A stretch of 64,000 bases of DNA, from contig RQOL01000876.1 in NCBI GenBank assembly GCA_013076295.1, forward strand, positions 2,108,001 to 2,172,000, in the 5' to 3' direction. This stretch comes from Sanderia malayensis (taxonomy: Eukaryota > Cnidaria > Scyphozoa > Semaeostomeae > Pelagiidae). This document shows positions 24,101 through 35,200 of this stretch, in pieces (positions within the stretch are counted from its first letter, which is position 1; every line of letters begins with the position of its first letter). A program made the translations under genes and the position numbers. The notes below the pieces were generated by a model, which was given only the letters and a program-made list of their open reading frames with translations, did not search any database and was not told where the DNA came from.

Positions 24101-27100
24101 ATGTAATGTTTCTGTGTTATATATTGGTGATTCAACCTCAACTGATGTTGAGAGAAACACTATGGTGTCGCATCAGTCTTCAATTTGTCATAAAGTTTTC
24201 AGTGTAACAACAAATCGCAAATTACTTTTCAGAGCAACCCGCAGAGGCGAAACAGATGCCATGGTGCTCTTATTAAAACATGGCGCAAATATTAACATGC
24301 GTGACAACAAGGGTTGCACAGCGCTCCATTTAGCAGTACAAAACAACCAAGACGAGGCTGCTAAATTGCTCGTCGAACGCGAGGCTGTGACGTTGATTAA
24401 GAACGTCGACATGCAAAACGTTCTCCATCTTGCGTGTGCGAATGGAAACTTTCCTATTACTTCCATGCTGTTGGAATCAAACCACAAGCTGATACATTCA
24501 CGAGACGAGCAGAACCAAACTGCCATGCATTATGCTGCAAAGTATGGCCACCTTAAAGTAAGTAAATTACACCAAACACCATTTCTCCAACATTAATTTC
24601 TCTCCACAGTTCGTGTCAATCGTTAAAATGCATTGATGTGATGTAGCCTATAATAGTTAAGGCACTTGGAATCCTATCTTTGAAGGCAACCCTTTATGAG
24701 TTCGAACCCAAGAATGATCGGAACCGCGAACTTTAAGCCGTCCGCTAGCTGTCCGTCCGTCCGTCCGTCCTGGGTTATTAAATCAGTGCCCAGGATATTC
24801 GATCAAGAATATAATTCTTAGGGCGCAAGCTACAAGTCCACACCAGCTGAATAAGATGCCAGAAATTTCCAGGCTGCGGTAGCAAGATTGTTTGCTTGCG
24901 GCAGCGAAGCGGCAAGGTGAAACATTAATGCACTTGCAAGGAGTCAACTTCTTACTACAATCCATAAATTACAGTCGAATCTCGAACTCGGTTATCTCGA
25001 ACAACTCGATATCTCGAACAGATTCCCCCCCCCGTTCTCTAATTGGATGAATTTAGTGGAACCCCCGCCATGTCGAACAAATTTTCATTTCCCCTGCGAG
25101 TTCGAGATGGAAAGAGTCCACTGTATATGATACCTGAAAAACTTACCTTACAGCGCAGCACCACGTACCCAACATCTCTCTCTACCTAGCATCTGACGTC
25201 CCTGCGTTTATAACATAACAGCCTTGATTTGTTATCAGATTCTGGAGCTACTTGTCTCGAAGACGATGCAATGGCGTGACCAGGACATCACAGGCCAAAC
25301 TCCTCTCCATCTTGCTGCACAAAATGGCCACGTCTCCTGTGTTGCTTTGTTGTCCAGAGATAAACAGTGTTTGAATTTTTACAATGCAGATCAACAAACA
25401 CCTCTGCACGTTGCTGTCATTAGCGGAGAATTGTAAGCTTAAAAGAATTGCATATTTCCATTATTTCCCCATATATTGACTGTTTTCTTAAATTCTTCAT
25501 TCTTCCAATTATTTCCATGTTTCTGTCATGGACCCTTTTCATTTAGTGTATTCCTCTCACTGTTATTTGTTCTCTCCCCTTTCGGCATTTCCTTTCATCA
25601 TTTCTCTACCTTCCATTGCTTTTCATCCTTTGAGTTCACCTCCCCCTTCATGTACAGTTCCCATCCACCTTTTCCTCATTATCTGGAGTCTTTACCACAA
25701 CACTCTACCACACCTTTCTGTCCTACAGCATACAGCACACAGCATAACAACACACCCTTTTGTCCTTACAGAGAAGCGTGCAAGGTGCTTGTCGCGAACC
25801 GTGCCAATGTCAACTGCATAGACCGATCATACCTCACTCCTTTGCATTATGCTGCCGCCCAAGAAAACATGGACATTCTCAACGGACTGCTTGGATGTGA
25901 GGACATTGATATCAACTGCGAAGATGATGGTAGCAACACGCCGCTAATGGTCGCCGCTGATGCCGGCTGCCATCTTGCCGTGGCCTGCCTCATGGATGCT
26001 GGTGTTAACCTCGTTTGCACGAATCTGCATGGCGAGAATTTCTTTGACATTGCTCTTGAGCTGCAATATGAGCATGTTTGTGAGGCCATCGTTAGACATG
26101 ACAGGTTAGTTGAGTTATTTAGCTCGCTCAGTTCAAAACTTGAACAACTCGGTATTGTAAACAGATGTTATTGCCTATTAAGTTCACTATACCAGTCCAA
26201 CATACCAGTCCACTATACCAGTCCACCATACCACTCCACTGTGCCAGTCCACCATGCCAGTCCACCAAACAAGTGACCACAGACTGGAGACTCGCCCACT
26301 AATTAGCAAAGATTCTTTACAGTGAAAGACCCTTCACAAAGGAGAACCAGTTCCGTATAGCAAGTACTGGCAAATGTCCAACGGGAGTCGTTATCAAACG
26401 GATTTTCGTCACTGTTAGTTCTGTTGACTATGGTTCGAGGACTTTTCTGCATCTCAGCCATTGTTGTTGAAAATTGAGAATTGTTGTCTCTATCTTTTGG
26501 AGATCCTGTATCCATGAATGCGGCGGTTGGCAATGATCGTATTCTGAAAAGGATAATGATATATGTATGAGATGAGAAGTAAATGAAGAGCACAGAACAT
26601 CTACCTTGGCTTTGTGAGAGGTATAATGCAATCTGAGAGTGGATTGTATCGTGTTTTATCTTTCAGATGGCAAGAAGCTTTGGTGATCAAGAGTGGCAAC
26701 AAATGCTATTACATGAACAAGTTAATCGAAAAGTATCCGGATGTCGCTGAGATTGTCTTGGATCGATCCTGTTCATTCACGGATCACCCGATCGATAATC
26801 CGAAATTTTCTGTTACGTACAACTATGAATTTCTCGAAGACTACCCAGAGGAAGAGACCACCTTCAAGGATACAGTAATTGCATCCTGTAAAGGCAAAAT
26901 CAAGACGCCCTTTGCACCCAGTGTGATGGGCAAATTCGAAAGACAAAAGCTGATATCACATCCCATTATCAACAGTCTGTTCACGCTGAAGTGGCGACGA
27001 TTTGCGAGATATCTCTACTATGTCAGCTTTTTCATGTATATCGTCTTTGTGGTATCACTGAACGTCACCGTGCTGTTGGAAAACGAGTCGTAAGTATCAC

Positions 27101-30100
27101 TTGTAAAATCACTAGTGAAAATACAAGCTACGATACTACAATTCATCTTACTGGAAATAGGAAAAGTACTAGTAATAACTAGCGAAGATACGAAAGGTGC
27201 ACATTAAAACAGAAAACCCCCTCTTACTGGAAATAGGAAAAGTACTAGTAATAATACTAGCGAAGATACGAAAAGTGCAAGTTAAGACAGAAAACCTCCT
27301 CTTACTGGAATTAGTAAAAGTACTAGTAATAATACTAGCGAAGATACGAAAAGTGCAAGTTAAGACAGAAAGCCTCCTCTTACTGGAATTAGTAAAAGTA
27401 CTAGTAATAATACTAGCGAAGATACGAAAAGTGCAAGTTAAGACAGAAAACCTCCTCTTACTGGAATTAGTAAAAGTACTAGTAATAATACTAGCGAAGA
27501 TACGAAAAGTGCAAGTTAAGACAGAAAACCTCCTCTTACTGGAATTAGTAAAAGTACTAGTAATAATACTAGCGAAGATACGAAAAGTGCAAGTTAAGAC
27601 AGAAAACCTCCTCTTACTGGAATTAGTAAAAGTACTAGTAATAATACCAGCGAAGATACGAAAAGTGCAAGTTAAGACAGAAAACCTCCTCTTACTGGAA
27701 ACAGTAAAAGTACTAGTAATAATACTAGCGAAGATACGAAAAGTGCAAGTTAAGACAGAAAACCTCCTCTTACTGGAATTAGTAAAAGTACTAGTAATAA
27801 TACTAGCGAAGATACGAAAAGTGCAAGTTAAGACAGAAAACCTCCTCTTACTGGAATTAGTAAAAGTACTAGTAATAATACTAGCGAAGATACGAAAAGT
27901 GCAAGTTAAGACAGAAAACCTCCTCTTACTGGAATTAGTAAAAGTACTAGTAATAATACTAGCGAAGATACGAAAAGTGCAAGTTAAGACAGAAAATCTC
28001 CTCTTACTGGAATTAGTAAAAGTACTAGTAATAATACTAGCGAAGATACGAAAGGTGCACGTTAAAACAGAAAACCCCCTCTTACTGGAAACAGTAAAAG
28101 TACTAGTAATAATACTAGCGAAGATACGAAAAGTGCAAGTTAAGACAGAAAACCTCCTTTTACTGGAATTAGTAAAAGTACTAGTAATAATACTAGCGAA
28201 GATACGAAAGGTGCACGTTAAAACAGAAAACCCCCTCTTACTGGAAACAGTAAAAGTACTAGTAATAATACTAGCGAAGATACGAAAAGTGCAAGTTAAG
28301 ACAGAAAACCTCTTTTTACTGGAATTAGTAAAAGTACTAGTAATAATACTAGCGAAGATACGAAAAGTGCAAGTTAAGACAGAAAACCTCCTCTTACTGG
28401 AATTAGTAAAAGTACTAGTAATAATGCTGACGAGGATACACAAATAGCAGCAGACATGATGCTTGTTGTACAGCTATGATTCTCACACGGTTTATTTCTT
28501 TATTTACTGATTTATTTCTACAGTTACGTGCAAATTCGAATCAAAATGTTGAACAAGAACCAATCAAACACTGAATGGAAAAAGGGTTTGGGCACACTAC
28601 AACGCCGTCGGCCATCAGAGCGAAAATTCGGCAAAGCCCTCGGTTCAATCGTCCTTGTAATTTGCATCATTCACCTCATTAAAGAATTCGTACAGGTACT
28701 TGTAAGGCGTACGGCATACTTCAAAAGTCTGATCAACTACCTGGAGCTGTTGCTCTACAGTGGCAGTATATACTACATACTACCGTTCTTGCGAGGCAAG
28801 GGCGTGACCAAACCACTCTACGAAATTGGCATCATGTGTATATTTCTCTCCTGGGTGAACATGATGTTCTTTCTTCAACGTGTTCCAATGTTCAGGATCT
28901 ACATTGTCATGCTCTTTCAAGTCAGCTTGTCAATACTAAAAGTCTGTGTCGTCTTCTCTACCATATTTATGGGCTTCCTGTTGACATTCTACATGCTGTT
29001 CATACGACAGACCAGTTTCAGTAATATCGGTGTCAGTGCTGTCAAGACAATTGTCATGATGACTGGAGAATTCGACTACGATGACATTCTCACCGGTAAT
29101 CTGGGAAAGAGAGATGCGAAGAAATTTCCACTTGTTGGATTTCCCACCTTGTCCTATATCGTGTTCATTGCGTTCTTGGTTTTCATCACCTTGGCCTTCT
29201 CAAACCTTTTGGTGAGTTATTTGTTCCACTTTACTTCCTTAGTAGACATTTATTGGTAGCCATCGGTAGACAGTCGCCAGTAGGCATTTACCAGTAGAAA
29301 TTCAACGGTAGACATCAGTAGATCTTTATCAGTAGACATTTGCCAGTAGAAATTCACCAGTAGACATTAATCAGTAGACATTCATCGTAAGCATCCATCG
29401 TAGACATTCACCGTTAGACATTCAACGGTAGACATCAGTAGATCTTTATCAGTAGATATTTGCCAGTAGAAATTCACCAGTAGAAATTAATCAGTAGACA
29501 TTCATCGTAGGCATCCATTGTAGACATTCACCGGTAGACATTCAACGGTAGACATCAGTAGATCTTTATCAGTAGATATTTGCCAGTAGAAATTCACCAG
29601 TAGACATTAATCAGTAGACATTCATCGTAGGCATCCATCGTAGACATTCACCGTTAGGAAATCATTGGTAGCCATCGGTAGACAATCGCCAGTAGACATT
29701 CACCAGCAGAAATTTAACGGTAGACATCAGTAGACACTAGTAGACCTTCATCAGTAGACATTCACCAGTAAAAATTAACTAGTAGACGTTCATCAGTAGG
29801 CATTAATCAGTAGACATTCACCTGTAGACATTCATGAATATATTCCAACAGATTTCTATTTCCTTTTTCGTGGTCACTATTGTTGTTCACTATTGTGACT
29901 ACTACTACAAAATGTTCACTATTACTACATGGTGACTACCGTCGTCCTTTGTCATTTAACCTTTGTCCTTTGCACTTTACTTGAACTTGGATTCGATTTA
30001 CTACCTATTTCATTTCATATCAGATTGGTCTGGCAGTCGGTGACATTGAAAAGATTCGTGAAATGGCAACCATGACAGTTCAAAAACAACAACTCGACTT

Positions 30101-30483
30101 TATCAACAGTATTCGTGGAGTGGTCCCCATAAACCTGATGAGAAGGCACATGACGCTCAAGACATACACGGAGTACTTAAACAAGAAGACATGGTATCAA
30201 AGGTGAGCGCATCGTAAACATTACTTTTGCTGATCTCAGAGAGAGAATAGGTGACAACATTGGCCAGAATAAAGCGTACAAATTTGGAAAGGTGCAAGGT
30301 TAATTGCATCGAAATTCCACAATTTCACTTTGCAGCTAATTGTAAAGTGTTTGGTTGTTTTACAGAGCATTGCAGAGCGAGGACCAGCGAGAGAAGTTGT
30401 TTGAATTGCGGGTGAAGTTGATGAAATTTGAAAGCAGCAGTAACAATAATGGTGGAAGCAACAAAGGTGGCCGTGGAGCATGA
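21105..30483 (+). CDS. TRPA1: TRPA1-like ankyrin-repeat cation channel, copy 1 (10 exons, 1128 aa)
   Basis: Exons: 21105-21586, 21835-22202, 22630-22906, 24233-24557, 25239-25432, 25772-26104, 26667-27089, 28524-29211, 30024-30202, 30366-30483; 3387 nt in frame. Roughly 15 ankyrin repeats (about residues 85-620, e.g. TPLHLAAQNGH) are followed by a linker, S1 (about 774-797), S2-S4, S5, a pore loop with MMTGEFDYDD (G982, E983), S6, and the TRPA-typical join LLIGLAVGDIEKI. Length and order match TRPA1 (about 1100 aa; a tetrameric, Ca-permeable plasma-membrane channel sensing irritants or temperature). The filter has Gly-Glu where human TRPA1 has Gly-Asp. The three linker Cys needed for electrophile sensing in human TRPA1 (C621, C641, C665) align with V686, N704 and D718, so electrophile gating by that route is doubtful. 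The C-terminal tail is short and Ser/Asn/Gly-rich. Confidence 0.93.
22326..22484. mobile_element. Pogo/Tigger-like MITE, TRPA copy 1 intron 2
   Basis: The left end reads GTTGAGCCTTGATAAGTCGA, and the right end GAGGTTCAACTGTA is its inverse. This fits the CAGTTGAACCTC termini with TA flanks of pogo-type MITEs. The same element sits in copy 2 at 37873-38042, so it predates the gene duplication. No protein encoded. Confidence 0.6.
23009..23448. mobile_element. CCGTA-type palindromic MITE (440 bp), TRPA copy 1 intron 3
   Basis: It begins CCGTAAATCCTCGAATAAGC and ends with the inverse. The interior reiterates AATAAGCCCCC-type motifs at both ends. It is flanked by TA (23007-23008 and 23449-23450). 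TRPA copy 2 supplies the empty site: ATGAATAGTGTATA there has a single TA and no element. That shows insertion at TA with TA duplication, after the gene duplication. Confidence 0.85.
23674..24071. mobile_element. 398-bp TA-flanked MITE with TTTATAAGAAACC ends, TRPA copy 1 intron 3
   Basis: The left end AACGTTTTTTTATAAGAAAC and the right end GTTTCTTATATAAAAAAACG are inverted repeats. TA flanks the element on both sides (23672-23673 and 24072-24073). Copy 2 reads GTTGTAATTATGTGG at the matching place, a clean empty site. The interior repeats AGTGAAAGTTTCTTAA-like segments. No coding capacity. A partly similar stretch lies at about 17185-17345. Confidence 0.8.
24648..24780 (+). mobile_element. 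tRNA-derived SINE-like sequence, TRPA copy 1 intron 4
   Basis: An A-box-like TAGTTAAGGCA (24654-24664) and a B box GTTCGAACC (24700-24708) are about 36 bp apart. The stretch between them resembles a Leu/Ser-type tRNA body. The element is followed by a short (GTCC)n tract. The same structure is in copy 2 at about 39356-39480, so it predates the duplication. It does not fold into a clear complete tRNA, so I call it a SINE remnant rather than a tRNA gene. Confidence 0.5.
24972..25123. mobile_element. Pogo/Tigger-like MITE, TRPA copy 1 intron 4
   Basis: The left end is CAGTCGAATCTCGAACTCGG, and the reverse complement of the right end is CAGTGGACTCTTTCCATCTC. TA flanks both sides (24970-24971 and 25124-25125). 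Internal TCGAACA repeats are typical of Tigger-type MITEs. The orthologous insertion lies at 39686-39842 in copy 2, so it is older than the duplication. Confidence 0.65.
26303..26545 (-). other. Conserved antisense exon-like frame in TRPA copy 1 intron 6
   Basis: On the minus strand a strong acceptor-like TCCTTTTCAG (ending about 26546) precedes an open frame that runs to a stop at 26303. It encodes about 80 residues ending FTVKNLC and containing MAEMQKSPRTIVNRTNSDEN. Copy 2 (41014-41256) keeps the frame with only a few amino-acid changes and no frameshift, and the DNA is more alike than the flanking intron. There is no recognised domain. It could be an antisense terminal exon, a conserved intronic element or chance. 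Confidence 0.3.
27150..28440. repeat. 78-bp minisatellite, about 16 units, TRPA copy 1 intron 7
   Basis: The unit starts near AAAACCTCCTCTTACTGGAA and contains AGTAAAAGTACTAGTAATAA and a TACTAGCGAAGATACGAAAA segment. The period is 78 bp, a multiple of three, and units lack stops in one frame on each strand, so long artefactual open frames (over 400 codons) run both ways. Most units are nearly identical. Variant units with GAAACAG and GTGCACGTTAAAACAG recur. TRPA copy 2 has only about two units here (41875-42000). Confidence 0.92.
29237..29838. repeat. GTAGACATTCACCA-type minisatellite, TRPA copy 1 intron 8
   Basis: Degenerate units of about 14-15 bp (CAGTAGACATTCACC and relatives) fill most of the intron directly after the exon-8 donor. 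A higher-order block of about 120 bp, beginning TTCAACGGTAGACATCAGTA, is repeated three times. Copy 2 has a much shorter version (42776-42927). Confidence 0.85.
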
Positions 30484-30962
30484 GCAGAACGGGTGGACGA
30501 AGCCTGCACTCGTGATAAGCTGAGGTCCTAACCAGAAAAGCAAGAATACTCTTTAAGCGATCTTAAGCACATCTTTTTAAGCTTTTTTCATTAACTTTTT
30601 GCCGTTACAAACATTGATATTTAACTGAATTTGTTTGCCATTGATAAAGCAATATCTTGGCTACATTTTTGCTTTTATTTATTAAATTAGAGATTAGAAA
30701 TTTTACTGTAGAAAGGGTAAAAAAACACATGAAGCGTATGTTGAGTTTGACAATCTTGAATGTCTGAGAAACACGAATGAACCACATTTAAAGCACACAA
30801 CAGTACTAACAAAAGTAAAATGATTTGCACGATTTCTTGTCTCTAAAGATGAGGAAGGCAAACCTTGATGTAAATCAAGCAATACTTTTTATAACATGAG
30901 GTCATAAAGAAGATACCACCCACTACCATCTCTTTGTTACCTAAATTTTCCGATTAAACGCC

Positions 30963-31003
30963 GGGGGCGGGGGAAAATGGTCTCGTGTCGTGACATGGGA
31001 AAC
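30963..31003. other. Junction between the two TRPA duplication units
   Basis: Copy-1 downstream similarity to copy 2 stops after CGATTAAACGCC (near 30963). About 40 bp of G-rich filler follows (GGGGGCGGGGGAAAATGG...). Then similarity to the copy-1 leader starts at GGAAACCTTCA (near 31003). CGATTAAACGCC is also the terminal motif of the CCGTA MITE family. Confidence 0.55.
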
Positions 31004-31041
31004 CTTCACCATCAACCGACCTACCAGCAACCACCCCACCT

Positions 31042-31180
31042 GCAATTTCAATTTCAATTTCATGTATTTTCAACAATAACAATTTTTAATTACAATGATG
31101 CTAAAAAACGATATGATGAATATTTAAGTAGCTTTTAATCGAACAGAGAAGAATATATGTATTACATCAATTTACAAAGT
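31042..31180 (-). mobile_element. Possible 3' end of a non-LTR retrotransposon
   Basis: Read on the minus strand, an A/T-rich segment ends in TTGTTGAAAATACATGAAAT followed by (TGAAAT)n-like repeats, a tail type common for LINE-like elements. It is part of about 0.93 kb present in the copy-2 leader but missing from copy 1 (break between CCCACCTG and CTTGCAATACAAG). No reverse transcriptase remnant was recognised. Confidence 0.3.
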
Positions 31181-31182
31181 TA

Positions 31183-31615
31183 TCGTAAATTCTCTATTAA
31201 GCCCCCCTCTCAATTAAGCCCCCCTCTCTAATTAGCCCCCCTTTTCAGAAGGAAAAATTTAATAAGCCCCCCTCTCAATTTAGCCCCCTCCAATCTTCAC
31301 TGATGCCAAAATAAGTAAACTTGACAAACAACTGAGATTTTCATTTTATTCATTGGTCGTTCAATACTTCTCAACAAATTCAAATTCAAATCATTTAGGC
31401 TTAAGTATTGTAGATATAAACGTTTTTCACTCAGACTTCATTGAATAATGTATTTCATGTATTATTTAATGTATTTCCACCACTGAAAATGGTTTTCTAT
31501 TACAAAATATTTATTAAGCCCCTCTCTCAATTTAGCCCCCCCTCTCTAATAAGCCCCCTCTTTAAAGTACTGAAAAACAATAAGCCCCCCGGGGGGCTTA
31601 AAAGAGAATTTACGG
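31183..31615. mobile_element. CCGTA-type palindromic MITE (433 bp) in the TRPA copy 2 leader
   Basis: The left end is TCGTAAATTCTCTATTAAGC, and the right end is its inverse ending in TACGG. TA lies on both sides (31181-31182 and 31616-31617). The interior reiterates TTAAGCCCCCCTCTC-type motifs. Same family as 23009-23448. No protein. Confidence 0.75.
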
Positions 31616-32217
31616 TATTGCTGAAGGACATATGGAAAGAGCTCTGAAGAGAGCTATCGAAGCCATATGACCTCAGTGACGTGTTAAAAATAGATAAAAG
31701 TGAAATATACACGAATATGTTTCAAATGTATAAGAAAGATATTTTAAGAAGAAAATCAGTCGATAATGACAAAAAAGATAAAATAAAAAAAAAGAATAAT
31801 CAATGAAAAATGAATTAAAATTAAAGAAAATCAATATTAATAATAATAATAGGTAATAACAACATTATTCCTTATTTAATCGTGTTTGGTCGTCCGATTG
31901 CGAGCTCAAAAAAACACGTCCGCATACCAAAATGACATGTGACATGTCAAACATCCAATCCAATCTTTTCTTGCAATACAAGAAAAGATTTTGAATAGCA
32001 CAATTTGTTTTGCCTAATAATAAAGAAAATACAATAAACACATTTGCGTCATTGGGGCTTTGCCTTTTGTCAAATCAGGTATGTTGTTTATGTAAACGGT
32101 TTTGTTTTGTTTTGGTTTGTTTTGCTTTCTCTTGTAATTGCAAGTTCTTCCTCCCTCTTGTGGGCGCCTCACAACTGAAGTTATTTTCATGCGTCTGAAA
32201 CTGCAAGAAAATTTAGG

Positions 32218-35200
32218 ATGGAGCTTGAACTTTTCTCAACAGCAAATTATCCAAAAGACGAGGAAAACAGTCCACCAGGGACTGAACGTGGTCACAAAAA
32301 GCGCTCTGCAAAGTACAAGCAAATATCAGACCCAAAAAGTGGGCCTGGTTTTCACAGCGGTATTGAGCCGCGTAGCTCGTGGAAAAAGCGAAATATAAGT
32401 GATGTAACTGCAACCAGTCAGACTAGTATAGGAGTAAGAAAAAAGTCAATACAGCGCAGCCCCCCACTTCACGATGCTGTCCGTAAAGGCAAAGTGGAAG
32501 AGTTGACGAAAATCATCGAAGAGGACGATGCTGATAGCGAGGAAATCGTAAATGCTTTCGACTGTAATGGCCTGACTGCACTGCACCTCTCTGCAAAGTT
32601 CTTCTCAACAGAAATAGCTACACAATTACTGGATAATGGTGCCCACGTTAACCTGAAAACTCCAGTTGACCAAAGCACAGCTTTACATTATGCTGTCAGG
32701 TGGGAAGTTGACGGTTTTGTTTCAAATGATTTGTTACTTCTTGGTTTCAACTTACTAGCAGCTCTACCAGTAAGTTAACTACACATCTGAAAGAGAATGC
32801 TTTAAAACTTTGAAAAATATAAAAATTATTTGTGTAACTGTCTTGACCTTTACAATTCACGGTTTAAATCTTTGTTTACCGTATTTCCTCCATTAAACGC
32901 CCCGGGCGTTTATTAATCCTGGCACTTTTTTGGGGGGCTTAATCGAAGGGGGTCATTATTTGGGGGCGTTTATTAAAAAGTACATGATCACAGCATCTGT
33001 CATTGGGTCCAGAAAAAGAGAAAATGCTTTAGTTGTGCCTTGCTTTTATCGAGCAACAATACACTACACCAACTTTTGTTGTGTGGGGGGCGTTTAATCG
33101 AAGGGGGTGTTTATCTCAAAAGTTAGTAGCGTAAGGGGGCGTTTATTCGAGGGAAGCTTCTAATCGAGGAGGGGCGTTTAATCGAGGAAATACGGTATCA
33201 CTTTAGGAATTTGATTTGACAAAACCTATTCTTCCGTAATATTTTTTTTCAGAGTAAAAAAAGAAGGTTAAGCGCCATAACAACAAATCAGACATGGATA
33301 TTCCTATAATTTGTTTCAAATATTATAATTTGATATGATTTTAAGGGTTTAATATTTTCTGAAGTGAACGAAAATTTTATTTTTTAAAACCCAATTTGAA
33401 ATTTGAAAAACAAAACATGTGCTTCTCGAGTGTTGTAAACAAAGACTTAAACCCGGAATTATAAAAGGTCAAGACAGTTAGATGAACATTTTTATATTTT
33501 TCGAAGTTTTAAAACATTCTCTTTTAAATGAGAGAGAATTTGCGTGGCTTAGAGTGAAAGAAATTATAATTATTAGCGTTTTAATTACTCCACTTCGATA
33601 AATTTTCGCAAGCATTTTTAAGGGACCTCTTCGCAGTTTTCTTTAAATATTATTGCAAAACAATATGATATAGTTTAAATTATGTTTTCATTTGAAAATG
33701 TATGAAATTCTGAGTATATTTCTGCTAAGTAAATCTGAGTAAATTTGCTATTGAAGCCAGTTTGGTAGTTTTGTATTGTTATATAAATTTTCTTCCTCAG
33801 GCCTAGGACCACCAATGAGGTATATAGAAAACCTAGAGAGCTGACTCGCTATACTCTGCCGTACTGAAAAGTGAAGCCACTAGAAATTGAATCGAAAACG
33901 AGGTTTGCACGGCAAAAAGAGCAATTTTGCACACTGTGTGCAATGATATTCCTGGAGTTTTAATACTATATTTCGCTCAAAAAACTTGATGTTTGTGACA
34001 ACAAATGACGGAATTTTGCTAGATATATAAAAATAATGATTTAGGATACGCTGTTATGGTTCTATACGAAGTAAATGCTGCTTTCAAAGAGAATTTCGAT
34101 GTTCCATATCTTGGCCTAAATTACGATTGCAGCGGGTGTAGCAGATTCAACCTAAATATTCTTGAAAAGGATGAGTTTGTTCATTTGATGCCTGACACTT
34201 GGAGTATTGTTGTTGATAAACTGCCTTGTATACCGGTTACCGTATGTTTGAAGGCGCAAGGTTAGATATGTCATGCAAACCTTCTTGACAATTTGGGTGA
34301 GATGATCGTCTTCAAAGCCGAGAACAACATCAAAGCGATGATCAGAAATGTTTGGGAAATAACGGTCCCAATTGCAAACTGACAAAACCTGCATCGTCAT
34401 GGTACGCACCAGTTTACTTGTTGTTGTTATTTGTTTGTTACAATTGATGACAGTGAGTTTGAATGCTTTCTCACACTGTTCTACTATTTTGAATACGCCA
34501 AAGGATACTCGCACCAAACCTCCTCGATTTTTGTGGGAGACAAATCTGCCACAAGATAGTTCCATGCTATAACCATGATCAGATGGTGCTGTTGGAGCCA
34601 GTAACAAGGCCTCACTGCATTGGGTACAATCTACAGTATCAGCAATCTTTCTAACAATGTAGCCTGCAATGTAGTATAAGATCTGTTCAAGAAGGGATGT
34701 AATTTCGATTTGGTTAAACATCAAGGAAAGGTTTTCCTGATTGTCATGGTTTACTTCAGATTGTACCATTTCATTGATTGGTGTGTGCCTTTTGCTGGAC
34801 TTCAGTGAAAACAATGATCCTTGGCAATCTGATTCAAATAACACAACATTTGCTTTGTTTGAAGCCATAATTGAATTCCTCATGAGGATCTGACGCAGGG
34901 CTGTTTTGAATTGCACAGTGTTCGGATTATTGTTGAATCCCCCTCGACTGCGAATGCAGGAAAAAAGAAGCTCAATATGATCCTGGGAAAATTTGTATGT
35001 GAGGATGAATGAGAACCGGTTGACAATTCTGGTTAGAAGCTCCTCTGCGATGGAAAGTAGAGACTTCGATGTCATCAAGAAACCAATGATAAATGTCTTG
35101 CGACGTGAGTGAACCAACAATTGGTCCTGAACTTTTATTGCAAGTAAATACTCCGCAATCTTTGTAACCTGTTGCTTAATTATTACTAAATTATGAATTC

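Larger units (their letters stand above)
20815..30963 (+). repeat. Segmental duplication, left copy (TRPA1-like 1 unit)
   Basis: Sequence from GGAAACCTTCA..CGACCTACCAGCAACC (about 20815) to CGATTAAACGCC (about 30963) is repeated, colinear and in the same orientation, at about 31003-44213. The unit includes leader, all ten exons, all introns and the 3' flank. The two copies differ by discrete insertions: copy 1 has two extra MITEs and expanded minisatellites; copy 2 has about 0.9 kb extra in the leader and about 4.45 kb extra in intron 1. Confidence 0.9.

Noticed and set aside
24654..24708. A functional tRNA gene
   Set aside because: A and B boxes are present but I could not find a paired acceptor stem or anticodon arm; better read as a SINE remnant.
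27169..28447. Long open frames (over 400 codons) on both strands
   Set aside because: They are by-products of a 78-bp minisatellite whose period is a multiple of three. They lie inside intron 7 of TRPA copy 1 and are missing in copy 2.
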